Of a stretch of DNA of 64,000 nucleotides, positions 35,712 to 44,805 are shown in pieces (the stretch's first letter is position 1; each line of letters starts with the position of its first letter). A program made the translations under genes and the position numbers. The notes beneath the pieces were generated by a model. The model did no database searches. It saw only the letters and a program-made list of their open reading frames with translations, and was not told the origin of the DNA. The DNA is from Gemmatimonadales bacterium (GTDB lineage Bacteria; Krumholzibacteriota; Krumholzibacteriia; LZORAL124-64-63): NCBI GenBank assembly GCA_019038745.1, contig JAHOYV010000046.1, positions 42,561 through 106,560 of the forward strand, read 5' to 3'.

Positions 35712-36188
35712 ATGGATTACGAAGCCAACGACAAGCAACTGATTCGCGATTGTGATATCGGCGAAGGTACCAAAATTTGGAACTTCGTGAACATGTACTG
35801 CTGCAAACTGGGCAAGGATTGCATGGTGGGCCACTTCGTGGAGATCCAGGAAGGCGTTACCATCGGCGATCGCACCCGGGTCCAGAGCCATACTTTCATT
35901 TGCGACATGGTCAACATCGGCAGCGACGTTTTCGTAGGCCATGGAGTGATGTTCATCAACGACACCATGCCGCCCCAGCCCGAGAAGGAAAAATGGAAAC
36001 CCACCTTCATTGAGGACCGGGCCAGCATCGGATCGAACGCCACGATACTTCCCGTTACCGTGGGCCACGACGCCGTCGTCGGCGCCGGCGCGGTTGTGAC
36101 CAGGGACGTGCCTCCGGGAGCCATCGTCGCCGGGTCTCCGGCCAAGCTCCTGCGGTTCAAAAAAGGTTTTGGGCCGGACGCAAAATAA
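35712..36188 (+). CDS. Left-handed beta-helix N-acetyltransferase (WlbB/WbpD-like)
   Basis: A 158-residue hexapeptide-repeat transferase. The ATG at 35712 is six bases after AAGGAG. Repeats such as CMVGHFVEIQEGVTIGDRTRV and IGSNATILPVTVGHDAVVGA build the helix, and GSPAKLLR closes it. The WNFVNMYCC and VMFINDTMPP segments match sugar-nucleotide acetyltransferases that act on amino sugars for surface polysaccharides, for example UDP-diacetamido-uronate. No other glycan gene is adjacent, so the substrate is open. The stop overlaps the TonB-receptor start by one base. Confidence 0.85.
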   Translation: MDYEANDKQLIRDCDIGEGTKIWNFVNMYCCKLGKDCMVGHFVEIQEGVTIGDRTRVQSHTFICDMVNIGSDVFVGHGVMFINDTMPPQPEKEKWKPTFIEDRASIGSNATILPVTVGHDAVVGAGAVVTRDVPPGAIVAGSPAKLLRFKKGFGPDAK

Positions 36189-38287
36189 TGATCCTGTCCA
36201 ACTACCTCCCCCGTATCGGCCTTTTGACTGGGTTCATCCTGGCCGGTACAATTCAAGCCGCTTTTCTTCAGCCCGTGCCCATGGTGCGGGCTGAGGTGTT
36301 GACTGGGCAATCGCTTGAAAAGCCCGTGCTTGCCGACTCCACCGTAGTCGAGTTGCCCGAATTGACGGTCAGCGGGGAGGCCGCCGCTCCTCCGGTCCCC
36401 GGGCGCTCGGTGATTAATACGGCCAGCGTAACCGTCCGAGATCCCGGCTCTCTTGCCGATCTCGGTAACCTGTTGCCTTCATCCCGCGTGGCTGTCAACT
36501 CGCGGGGGGAGAGCACGCTCATGATCCGGGGCGCTCCAGAGCGTCACGTCCAGACTTTCCTGGACGGGATCCCCCTAAACTTGCCTTGGGATGAACGTAC
36601 GGATCTGGGGACAATCCCCATCATCGGCGGGGCCGGACTGGAAGGCCGCCGTGGACTGCCCACACTGTTGGCTGGACCCGGTGTGTTGGCCGGTAGCGTG
36701 CGCATCCTGCCCCCCCGTCTGGCCGGAGCCCAACAGCAGACACGACTGAACACAACCTTGGGTGACGGCGGAATGAAGCGAGTCGGGCTGATGCACCAAC
36801 GTACGGCAGGGCAGTGGACCCTCCTGGGCGCTGGTTCATGGCAGGATCGGGAGGCCTGGATCCTGCCGACCGATGGATCGGATGGCTCTGTGCCGAAACC
36901 GGCCAGGACCGAGCGTTTCAACAGCGACCTGAGCCAGACATCCCTGCTGCTGCGGGCAAGCCGCCCGGTAGCGGAAACAGGCCGGGTGAATTTCCTGGCC
37001 ACGGCCTGGAGTGCCGAAAAAGGTGTCCCGCCGGAATTGCACCTCGGAAATGATGCCCGATTCTGGCGCTATCCGGTCCGACGGCGAGCCCTGTTGGGCG
37101 CCTCACTGACCCTTCCCCTGGGGCAGGATCATAATTGGGATTTATCCGGCATGGCGGCCCTGGATTTTTTCGAACAGGAGATTGATCCCCGCGGACCCGA
37201 TGACTGGAATGCCCCCCTGGCGGTGGGCGACGAATATGAGAAGGACCTGGATCGGTCCGGTCATCTCCAGGGAGGATTGACCCGCTGGCTGGGCGAAACC
37301 GCACGCCTTTCTCTGCAGGGAAACGCCCGATACAGCCACCACCGGGAAAGCCTGATCGTGGGCGGACCCCGGGAATCCTACGCTCAATGGTTGACCGGCT
37401 TGGTCATCGAAGGGGAATTTCGCCCCCGATCGAGCTGGAGACTTCGCACCGGAGCAGGCTGGGACCACAGCGGAACGCCCGAATCGGGAAACAAATCCAA
37501 AGCCGCCACTTTTCACGAACCGGCCCTGAGCCTACGCCTCAGCCGGGAAATTTCCAGCCGGAGCGAAATCTACACCTCTTTCAGTCGCCGCAGTCGTTTT
37601 CCTTCCATGCGCGAACTCTACTCAGGAGCCCTCGATAAATTCGTTCCCAACCCGAACCTGATTCCCGAACGACAGGATTTGTTGGAAACGGGTTTGACCG
37701 CTCGCGGCACCGGCTGGAACCTCGCTGCGGCGTGCTTCCTACAGAATCTGACCGATGGCATCGAAAAAACGAAATTGCCCGAGGAGGATCCACTCCACCC
37801 GCTCAACCAGTTCATGCGCGTAAACCGGACCAGCATCAGGGTGCCGGGCGTGGAATTCAGTGGCCGCCTACACTCGAACAACAACCTCGAAATCGCCCTT
37901 CAGCACACGATTCTCTCGGCCCGTGTGCAGGAAAACGGCTCCTACTCGCGACCGGCCGAGGATCGTCCCGATTACCTCTCCCTGGCAGAAGCCGGCTGGA
38001 ATCCCTTCGCCGGTCCCGGAGCTCATCTGGAGGCTGTAGTAACCGGACCACGCTGGAGTTCCGACGCAACCGACCCGATCGACGGTCTACGACGCCTGCC
38101 GGCCGGTTTGATCTGGAACCTTCGCCTAAGCTACCCCTGGAATCTATCTCACTTCCTTGTGGGCCAGGAAACGAAAATTGAACTCCATGTACGATTGAAC
38201 AACATCTTCGATCAGCAGGTAAACTATCAAACAGGCCTACCCGGGCCGGGCCGGATGGTTTCCTTTGGTGCGAGCGCTGGTTTCTGA
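36188..38287 (+). CDS. TonB-dependent outer-membrane receptor
   Basis: A 699-residue protein with an N-terminal signal (GLLTGFILAGTIQAAF). A TonB-box-like segment, VVELPELTVSG, leads into the plug domain, where LMIRGAPERHVQTFLDGIPL is the typical core. A large beta-barrel of alternating hydrophobic strands follows. It has receptor landmarks YTSFSRRSRFPSMRELYSG and PNLIPERQDLLETGL, a QVNYQTGLPGPGR segment and a terminal phenylalanine. It imports a scarce nutrient with energy from TonB-ExbBD. The ligand cannot be read from sequence, and no cobalamin-type riboswitch precedes it. It is coupled to the acetyltransferase gene by a TAATG overlap. Confidence 0.9.
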   Translation: MILSNYLPRIGLLTGFILAGTIQAAFLQPVPMVRAEVLTGQSLEKPVLADSTVVELPELTVSGEAAAPPVPGRSVINTASVTVRDPGSLADLGNLLPSSRVAVNSRGESTLMIRGAPERHVQTFLDGIPLNLPWDERTDLGTIPIIGGAGLEGRRGLPTLLAGPGVLAGSVRILPPRLAGAQQQTRLNTTLGDGGMKRVGLMHQRTAGQWTLLGAGSWQDREAWILPTDGSDGSVPKPARTERFNSDLSQTSLLLRASRPVAETGRVNFLATAWSAEKGVPPELHLGNDARFWRYPVRRRALLGASLTLPLGQDHNWDLSGMAALDFFEQEIDPRGPDDWNAPLAVGDEYEKDLDRSGHLQGGLTRWLGETARLSLQGNARYSHHRESLIVGGPRESYAQWLTGLVIEGEFRPRSSWRLRTGAGWDHSGTPESGNKSKAATFHEPALSLRLSREISSRSEIYTSFSRRSRFPSMRELYSGALDKFVPNPNLIPERQDLLETGLTARGTGWNLAAACFLQNLTDGIEKTKLPEEDPLHPLNQFMRVNRTSIRVPGVEFSGRLHSNNNLEIALQHTILSARVQENGSYSRPAEDRPDYLSLAEAGWNPFAGPGAHLEAVVTGPRWSSDATDPIDGLRRLPAGLIWNLRLSYPWNLSHFLVGQETKIELHVRLNNIFDQQVNYQTGLPGPGRMVSFGASAGF

Positions 38288-38651
38288 GCCGCGTGGGAGA
38301 TCCTTTTTGGGTTGCGCCACCCCGGTCACTCATATTTTGTTGAATATCCAAAGGAAAATCATATAAAGAGTTCTTCCCCCGGGGGAACATCGGCGGGGGA
38401 AATGGTGCCGGCCTCGAAGGACATTGAAAAATGGGACCAGGCCCACGTTCAAAAACAACTTGGAACAATAACTTTTCAAAAACCATGAATAACTCCACCT
38501 GTACCTTGGACAAAGATCCTACGCGGGCTATCTTCAGACCTGATGGTCATCGCCTGTTTCTGTTTTCGCGATGATTCTGAAACGACTCCGACAGGACGGA
38601 TCGACACGCGATTTCCCTGGCGGGCCGCAATCTATGAGTAAGGAGGTTGTC
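38288..38651. other. Intergenic region before ornithine aminotransferase
   Basis: No supported gene in these 364 bp. A perfect 14-bp palindrome TTCCCCCGGGGGAA (38374-38387) lies in the first third, followed by a G-rich tract. The last third contains an open frame that merges with the rocD gene but lacks a ribosome site. Confidence 0.35.
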
Positions 38652-39851
38652 ATGAAAACCGAGAAGCTGGTTCAGATCGAGGATCATTACGGAGCGAACA
38701 ATTACCACCCATTGGACATCGTCATCAAGAAGGCCGAGGGGGTTTGGGTCGAAGATGTCGAAGGCAACCGCTTCATGGATTTCCTGGCCGCGTACAGCGC
38801 CGTAAACCAGGGCCATTGTCATCCCCGGCTGTTGAAAGCACTTCGTAGCCAGGCAGGTAAGGTAACCCTGACCAGCCGCGCCTTTCGCAACGACCAACTC
38901 CCGCTTTTCTGTCAGGAAGTATGCGAGCTCACGGACTTTGAAAAAGTCCTGCCCATGAATTCGGGGGCCGAGGCCGTTGAGACCGCCATCAAGGCCGCCC
39001 GCAAGTGGGGCGAGAAGGTCAAGGGAATCGCCAAGAACAAGGCCGAAATCATTGTCTGCGCCGATAATTTCCACGGCCGCACCACGACCATCGTCGGCTT
39101 CTCGACCGAGGATCAGTACAAGGACGGCTTCGGCCCCTTCACTCCCGGCTTCAAGGTCATTCCCTTCGGCGACTACAAGGCGCTGGAAAAGACCATCAAC
39201 AAGAACACGGCCGCCTTCATGGTCGAGCCCGTGCAGGGCGAAGCCGGCATCAATATTCCGCCCAAGGGTTTCCTGAAGAAGGCAGCGGCACTGTGCAAGA
39301 AAAACAACGTACTGCTGATCGCCGATGAGATCCAATCCGGCTTGGGACGAACCGGCAAGATGTTCGCTTTCGAGCATGAGGACATCAAACCCGACGCGGT
39401 GATCATCGGTAAGGCCCTCAGTGGCGGGTTCTATCCCGTTTCGGCCTTCCTGAGCAATGCAGAGGTAATGGCTGTTTTCAACCCCGGCGACCATGGCTCG
39501 ACTTTCGGGGGCAACCCGCTGGGCATGGCCGTCGCTCGCGAGGCATTGAAAGTCCTTGTCGAGGAAAAACTGGTTCAGAACAGCGCCAAGCTCGGCCCCT
39601 GGTTCATGGAGCAGTTGGGAAACATGAAGTTCAAGAGCATCAAGAAAGTGCGGGGCCGTGGCCTGTTCATAGGCTTGGTGCTGAACCGTCCCGCTCGGCC
39701 CTACTGTGAGGCCCTGATGGCTGAAGGAATGTTGTGTAAGGAAACGCACGAGAACGTCATCCGTTTTGCCCCGCCGCTGGTCGTAACCAAACGGGAACTG
39801 AACATGGCTCTGCGCCGGGTGGAGAAAGTGTTCAAAAAGCTGGATGGTTGA
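38652..39851 (+). CDS. rocD: Ornithine aminotransferase (class III PLP aminotransferase)
   Basis: A 399-residue enzyme that converts ornithine and 2-oxoglutarate to glutamate semialdehyde and glutamate. The N-terminal region HYGANNYHPLDIVIKKAEG is typical of RocD, followed by FLAAYSAVNQGHCHP. PLP sites are seen in MNSGAEAVETAIK, ADEIQSGLGRTG and the lysine of VIIGKALSGGFYPVSA. GSTFGGNPLG and VRGRGLFIGL complete the pattern. The ATG at 38652 is five bases after AAGGAGG; upstream in-frame ATGs are unlikely. A strong terminator follows. No arginine-pathway gene is next to it. Confidence 0.94.
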   Translation: MKTEKLVQIEDHYGANNYHPLDIVIKKAEGVWVEDVEGNRFMDFLAAYSAVNQGHCHPRLLKALRSQAGKVTLTSRAFRNDQLPLFCQEVCELTDFEKVLPMNSGAEAVETAIKAARKWGEKVKGIAKNKAEIIVCADNFHGRTTTIVGFSTEDQYKDGFGPFTPGFKVIPFGDYKALEKTINKNTAAFMVEPVQGEAGINIPPKGFLKKAAALCKKNNVLLIADEIQSGLGRTGKMFAFEHEDIKPDAVIIGKALSGGFYPVSAFLSNAEVMAVFNPGDHGSTFGGNPLGMAVAREALKVLVEEKLVQNSAKLGPWFMEQLGNMKFKSIKKVRGRGLFIGLVLNRPARPYCEALMAEGMLCKETHENVIRFAPPLVVTKRELNMALRRVEKVFKKLDG

Positions 39852-39885
39852 TCGGGGGTTTCCCGAATATTATTTTGCGAAGCGG

Positions 39886-39913
39886 GCCCGGGGCAAACGC
39901 CTCGGGCCTTTTA
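39886..39913 (+). terminator. Rho-independent terminator of rocD
   Basis: GGCCCGGGGC (39886-39895) pairs with GCCTCGGGCC (39900-39909) around AAAC with one G-T wobble, followed by TTTT. It lies 35 bp after the rocD stop and before the convergent ygiQ gene. Confidence 0.85.
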
Positions 39914-39969
39914 GGTTTTGGCAACTCAATAGAATCCTGAAGGGCCGAAGCAAATTATGCGGGGGGACA

Positions 39970-41781
39970 TTATTTCCTGCGCCGGTTGCGACGACCGGTA
40001 GTTCCACTCCGGGTGGGAGCGGCGGCTTTGGCACGAGGCGAAATTCGGCGCTTACCCTCCCTCGAACCCTTGCGGATTCGTTCCTGGTTGATGAGCCCTT
40101 TCTCGACCAGAATGTCCTTCTGGGCCTGCTTCCTGCCGGGATCGCGCTCGACGAAAATCTCCTCGCCCGTGAACGGATCCTTGCCCGTCAGATACATAAC
40201 CGCCGACCATGACGAAGGCAGGGGCGTAAAGATCTGAACCTGCTCGGGGTTCAACTTCAGCCGCTCGGAAACGAAATCCTTGGCTTGGCGCATGTCGTTT
40301 TCCCGGCAACCAGGATGGGCGGCGATCATGTAGTAGGTAAGGAACTGTTTACGGCCCGCAACCCGACTTGCCTCCAGAAACCGGCGACGGAACTCCACCA
40401 GGCTGCCGACCCCCGGCTTACCCATCCTCTTCAACACATGATCCACGCTGTGCTCGGGAGCCAGCTTCAATTGCCCCGAGACGTGGTGCCCAGCCAGTTG
40501 TTTCAGGTAACGACCTCCGTTCTTCCGATCCGCCAAAACCATGTCGTGGCGAATGCCCGAGGCTACGAAGACTTTCTTGACTCCTTTCACCTTCCTCATT
40601 TTTTCCAGAAGGCGGATCTGCCGGGAATGGTCCGGCTTCAGGGTGGGGCAAACGGTTGGATCAACACAGCGCTTATCCAGACAGGGCCCCTTGGCCAATT
40701 TCTTGGCGCATTCGAAACCGTACATATTGGCCGTGGGTCCACCCACGTCCATGATATTTCCCTTGAAGTCAGCAAGGGCTGCAATCTCCCCGGTCTCCTT
40801 GATCAGGGATTCCTCGCTACGCCAACGCACCGTTTGTCCCTGATGCACGGCGATGGAGCAGAAATTGCACTCACCGTAGCAACCGCGCAAAGCGGGCAGG
40901 GAAAAGCGGATCGTATCCAGAGCCCGCACCTCGCTGTTTTTCCCGTGGAAGGGATGCAAGGATCGCTCGAACGGCAACTCGTGTACATGGTCCAACTCGG
41001 CTTGCGTCAGAAAATCAGCAGGGCGATTCTGCACCAGCCAGCGATCGCCGTGCTGCTGACAGAGGGGTCGCGCCGAGATGGGTTCATTGTTGTTGTAGAA
41101 GGTTCGGAACATCTCGGTAAAAGCCGTGTGGTCGGAGGCGCAATCCTCGTGTGAAGGAAGTTGCAAACATTCAAGCGGTGGTTGTTTGGCTATGTGACAT
41201 AGGCCGGAGATCGTAGTCGGGTCACCGCCGGCGGCAAGGGTTCGGGTCAACTCCAGGGTGGCGTTCTCCCCCATCCCGTAGACCAGGATATCGGCCTTGG
41301 CATCGAAGAGAACCGAACGCCGCACCTTGTTGGACCAGAAGTCGTAGTGCGAAATACGGCGCAGGCTGGCCTCGACCCCGCCCAGAACTATGGGAGCCGT
41401 TTGAGAAAAGTAACGCCGGACCAGGTTGGTATAGACGATCACTGCCCTGTCGGGCCGTTGGTCGTTGACTCCGCCGGGGGTGTAGTCGTCTTTGCGCCGA
41501 CGCTTTTTAAGAGCCGTGTAATTGGCCACCATCGAATCTACGCCCCCGCCGCTAACACCCCAGAACAGGCGGGGTTCGCCCAGGCGGCCGATGTCCTTGT
41601 CGGAGGAAATATCAGGCTGACCGATTACCCCTACCCGGAAGCCGGCATCAACCAGCAGATGCCCGATAATGGACACTCCGATGTAAGGGCTGTCGATATA
41701 GGCGTCACCGTTGACCAGGATTACATCCAGTTCATCCCAGCCCAGGATCTGCATTTCCTTGCGGGTTGTTGGTAGGAACAT
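39970..41781 (-). CDS. ygiQ: YgiQ-family radical SAM protein
   Basis: A 603-residue protein with the N-terminal YgiQ segment (FLPTTRKEMQILGWDELDVI, then VNGDAYIDSPYIG). The radical-SAM cluster motif CYGECNFC is in the centre, preceded by FSLPALRG. Typical family segments are PTANMYGFEC, APEHSVDHVLKRMGKP and LKLNPEQVQIFTPLPSSWS. A basic C-terminal tail ends RRNRRRK. The reaction of YgiQ proteins is not established in my knowledge. It starts two bases downstream of the stop of the BaiN-type gene, so the two are an operon. Confidence 0.93.
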   Translation of the reverse strand: MFLPTTRKEMQILGWDELDVILVNGDAYIDSPYIGVSIIGHLLVDAGFRVGVIGQPDISSDKDIGRLGEPRLFWGVSGGGVDSMVANYTALKKRRRKDDYTPGGVNDQRPDRAVIVYTNLVRRYFSQTAPIVLGGVEASLRRISHYDFWSNKVRRSVLFDAKADILVYGMGENATLELTRTLAAGGDPTTISGLCHIAKQPPLECLQLPSHEDCASDHTAFTEMFRTFYNNNEPISARPLCQQHGDRWLVQNRPADFLTQAELDHVHELPFERSLHPFHGKNSEVRALDTIRFSLPALRGCYGECNFCSIAVHQGQTVRWRSEESLIKETGEIAALADFKGNIMDVGGPTANMYGFECAKKLAKGPCLDKRCVDPTVCPTLKPDHSRQIRLLEKMRKVKGVKKVFVASGIRHDMVLADRKNGGRYLKQLAGHHVSGQLKLAPEHSVDHVLKRMGKPGVGSLVEFRRRFLEASRVAGRKQFLTYYMIAAHPGCRENDMRQAKDFVSERLKLNPEQVQIFTPLPSSWSAVMYLTGKDPFTGEEIFVERDPGRKQAQKDILVEKGLINQERIRKGSREGKRRISPRAKAAAPTRSGTTGRRNRRRK

Positions 41782-41782
41782 T

Positions 41783-43126
41783 TCAGCTTTCCAGGGTTGT
41801 CAGAACGGATCGGGCCGCAGCTTCGCCACCGACCCAACCGGTGGAAAAGGCAGCCATCAGGTTGAACCCGCCTGTATCGGCATCCACATCCAGCAATTCC
41901 CCCATGATATACAGCCCGGGCACAAGACGCGACTCCATACTGTGGGGATCCACCTCCTTCGTGTCCACGCCGCCGGCAGTAACAATGGCCTCTGGAAAAC
42001 CGCCGAATCCCGTGATGGGAAATCTCCAATCCTTCAACCAATCCCTTAAAACACGCCGCTCGGGACCGGTGATCTGATGACAGGGCTTGCCCAAAGGTAA
42101 GCTGCAGATCCTCTCCGCCGTCGGCAGGAGCTCCCGGGGCAAAAGGCCTGCCAGCAGATCGCCCCAGGTAGCATTGTCCCGGCTGTCAAGATCCCGGATC
42201 AGGCGGGCATCCAGCTTCTTCACATCCAGGGCCGGTTTCAGATCCACGGCTAATTCCAGGTCGGGTTGCGGTGACTTCTTTCCGTCCAGGGCCGCCACAA
42301 CCACTCGGCTGATCTCCAGAACCACCGGGCCGCCCAGGCCAGTTTTTGTGAAATGAAGTTCTCCAAAATGACGGCTGTGAGTTTTTCCATTTATGCGTAG
42401 GGTTGTCCCCACGTTGCGCAGTTTCAGATCGGAAACACCGCTCGGTGGCGCACCCTCGGCCTTAAGCGGCACCAGGGACGGCCTGGTCCGGATAATTTTG
42501 TGGCCCAGGTTTTCGGCTTCGAAGTGACCGTCTCCGGTAGAACCTGTTGTGGGATAGGATTTCCCCCCGGTGGCCAAAAGAATCGCCGTGGCTGCCAGCT
42601 TGGTCGCACCGCAGTCACCCCCGCTGCCCGCCTTGCCGTGTTCACTGAAAAGATCGTAATGCAGACCTCTGACCCTGCCGTGGCTGCAGTCCAACCCGCG
42701 GACATGGGCGCCGGTGATCACGCGAACACCCAACCCTCGTGCCCAGGCCTCGAGAATCTCAGCCACCGCGACGGCGCTGCCGTCCGCCGGAAAGATCCGG
42801 CCGCCGCGTTCGACTACCGTGGGCAGATCCAGGTTGTTCAGCAATTCCAGAAGGTCTTCGGTGAAGAAGCGGCTGAAGGTCTGGTGGAGGAAGCGGCCGC
42901 TTCGATTGAAATGTTTGATGAATTCATTGGCAGGCAGAGTATTGGATAGGTTGCAGCGTCCCTTGCCGCTGATCCGGATCTTGCGGCCGACCTGGCGCAT
43001 CCGCTCCAGCAGGACAACTTCGACTTCCCGTTCGCGACCCGCCTCGCGAACCAACTCGGCGGCCCGGCCGGCAGCCAAAAGCCCCGCGGCTCCGGCTCCG
43101 ACAATGATGATGCGAGGGGAATCCAC
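41783..43126 (-). CDS. BaiN/HI0933-type FAD-dependent oxidoreductase, second copy
   Basis: A 447-residue paralog of the 26673-27959 flavoprotein. It has the dinucleotide motif IIVGAGAAGLLAAGRAAE, the hallmark GRKIRISGKGRCNLSN, and the C-terminal FAD motif VPGLYIMGELLDVDADTGG with FNLMAAF. An internal segment with LATGGKSYPTTGSTGDGH is typical of this family. Substrate unknown. It is co-transcribed with ygiQ and divergent from the M28 peptidase gene. Confidence 0.9.
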   Translation of the reverse strand: MDSPRIIIVGAGAAGLLAAGRAAELVREAGREREVEVVLLERMRQVGRKIRISGKGRCNLSNTLPANEFIKHFNRSGRFLHQTFSRFFTEDLLELLNNLDLPTVVERGGRIFPADGSAVAVAEILEAWARGLGVRVITGAHVRGLDCSHGRVRGLHYDLFSEHGKAGSGGDCGATKLAATAILLATGGKSYPTTGSTGDGHFEAENLGHKIIRTRPSLVPLKAEGAPPSGVSDLKLRNVGTTLRINGKTHSRHFGELHFTKTGLGGPVVLEISRVVVAALDGKKSPQPDLELAVDLKPALDVKKLDARLIRDLDSRDNATWGDLLAGLLPRELLPTAERICSLPLGKPCHQITGPERRVLRDWLKDWRFPITGFGGFPEAIVTAGGVDTKEVDPHSMESRLVPGLYIMGELLDVDADTGGFNLMAAFSTGWVGGEAAARSVLTTLES

Positions 43127-43338
43127 GGGGAGGACCTCTATCCAAGTTAAGGGCCGGATTGAGTGCCGAGACGAGTTTTAGCACAGGTGCGAGCCCATTC
43201 TGCCAATTCGAGGGTTTGGAGTCAACTCGGCTTCCAATACTCAGCTTCCAATATTACCAAAGTGAAATCAAAAGACTATATTCATATCATTGCAACACTA
43301 ACGGTCTAATGACAATACTCCCCCTCCAAGGAGCCACA

Positions 43339-44805
43339 ATGAAGCTGCGATCCTTCCTTGGCCTGCTCATTCTTCCCAGCCTGCTGTTCCTTGCCTCCTG
43401 CGCCACAACATTCACTGTGGAGAAAACAATGTCCCACGAAGCGCTGTCCCCCGATCCCGGACCCCAAGCAGAACCTGCGCCCGTGAAAGCGGATCCGGTC
43501 CTTGAGGCCCTTCTGGACTCAGCCCTGGCCGATGGCTACACCTACGACAAGTTGGGCGAGCTGTGCGATGTGATCGGGCATCGACTGGTGGGATCACCGG
43601 GCATGAAGCGGGCCATCGAGTGGTCGGTACGTTCGATGGAGGAAGCCGGATTCGACAGTGTCTGGACCGAGCCCGTCACCGTACCCTACTGGACCCGCGG
43701 CAATGAATGGGCCCGCTGCACCGCGCCGACCGAGTTCGACCTGGATATCTCCGGCATGGGATTGAGCGATGGAACCGGTTCGGAAAATCCCAATGGGATC
43801 GAGGCCGAGATCCTGGCCGTGCGCGACTTCGACGAGTTGGAGGCGCGGGCCGATGAGGCCGTCGGGAAAATCGTTTTGTTCAACCCACCCTGGGAGGGCT
43901 ATGGGAAAACCGTTCAGTATCGAGTGCACGGCGCCAGCAGGGCGGCCAAACACGGAGCCGTGGCCGCGCTGATCCGCTCGGTAACCGGGGTCAGCCTGGG
44001 CGCTCCACATACCGGGATGATGCACTACGCCGAAGATGTCCCCCGGATCCCGATCGCGGCCCTGACCGTTGAGGACGCCGGTCGTCTGTTCCGCCTGGCT
44101 CGCCGCGGCCTGAAACCACGGGTCAGACTCTACATGGAGGCCGAAAACCATGACGATACAATCAGTTACAATGTAATCGGTGATATCCGCGGCCGGGAAA
44201 AGCCCGAGGAGATTGTCCTGTTGGGAGGCCATCTAGATTCCTGGGACGTGGGCACCTGCGCCCACGACGATGGAGCCGGCGTGGCCCTGGCCATGGGTGC
44301 GGCACGACATATTCTGCAACAAGGCCTGCGCCCGCGCCGTACAGTGCGGGTTGTTCATTTCACATGCGAAGAAATGGGTGGGGTCGGTGGACAGGCTTAT
44401 CTGGAAGCCCACCGCGCCGAGTTGGACGATCACATCCTGGCCCTTGAAAGCGATTCGGGTGCTTTTGCCCCTCGCGGCTTCAGCGTTCAGGCCGACAGTA
44501 TCGTGATCCGCACCATAGCCAACCTGGCTGCACCCCTGGCCCGAGTCGCCCCTGATGACTGGATTGTCTCCAAAGGCGGCTCCGGAGTCGACGTCGGCCC
44601 GATAGTGCGCGAGGGAGTTCCGGGCGTCGGCCACCGGGTCGAGCATTCCCGTTACTTTGATGTCCACCACAGCCTGGCCGACACCTTCGAGAAGATCGAC
44701 CCTGATCTCCTGGCCAGAAACGTCGCCGTCATCGCCGGCCTGGTCTACACCGTTGCCGAGAACCCTGCTTCCCTGGGAAGCGATCCCTCTGTTGGAGGTC
44801 CTTGA
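43339..44805 (+). CDS. M28-family metallopeptidase, predicted lipoprotein
   Basis: A 488-residue exported peptidase. The ATG at 43339 follows AAGGAG and opens a lipoprotein signal (LLILPSLLFLASC), with the lipobox LASC. A protease-associated domain occupies roughly residues 150-270. The M28 catalytic domain has zinc ligands in GGHLDSWD, DDGAGVAL, CEEMGG, ESDSGAF and HHSLADTFEK, the order found in carboxypeptidase Q-like aminopeptidases. It should trim oligopeptides in the periplasm or at the outer membrane. Its stop overlaps the start of the tricorn gene (TGATG), indicating coupled expression. Confidence 0.9.
   Translation: MKLRSFLGLLILPSLLFLASCATTFTVEKTMSHEALSPDPGPQAEPAPVKADPVLEALLDSALADGYTYDKLGELCDVIGHRLVGSPGMKRAIEWSVRSMEEAGFDSVWTEPVTVPYWTRGNEWARCTAPTEFDLDISGMGLSDGTGSENPNGIEAEILAVRDFDELEARADEAVGKIVLFNPPWEGYGKTVQYRVHGASRAAKHGAVAALIRSVTGVSLGAPHTGMMHYAEDVPRIPIAALTVEDAGRLFRLARRGLKPRVRLYMEAENHDDTISYNVIGDIRGREKPEEIVLLGGHLDSWDVGTCAHDDGAGVALAMGAARHILQQGLRPRRTVRVVHFTCEEMGGVGGQAYLEAHRAELDDHILALESDSGAFAPRGFSVQADSIVIRTIANLAAPLARVAPDDWIVSKGGSGVDVGPIVREGVPGVGHRVEHSRYFDVHHSLADTFEKIDPDLLARNVAVIAGLVYTVAENPASLGSDPSVGGP

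Noticed and set aside
36000..36190. Riboswitch (cobalamin type) for the TonB receptor
   Set aside because: The receptor start overlaps the previous gene stop, leaving no leader, and no cobalamin-type box was seen upstream of the acetyltransferase.
38547..39749. 400-codon open frame on the minus strand opposite rocD
   Set aside because: Antisense to ornithine aminotransferase, which has all family motifs in the other strand.
40285..41154. 289-codon open frame on the plus strand opposite ygiQ
   Set aside because: Antisense shadow of a conserved radical SAM gene without recognisable motifs.
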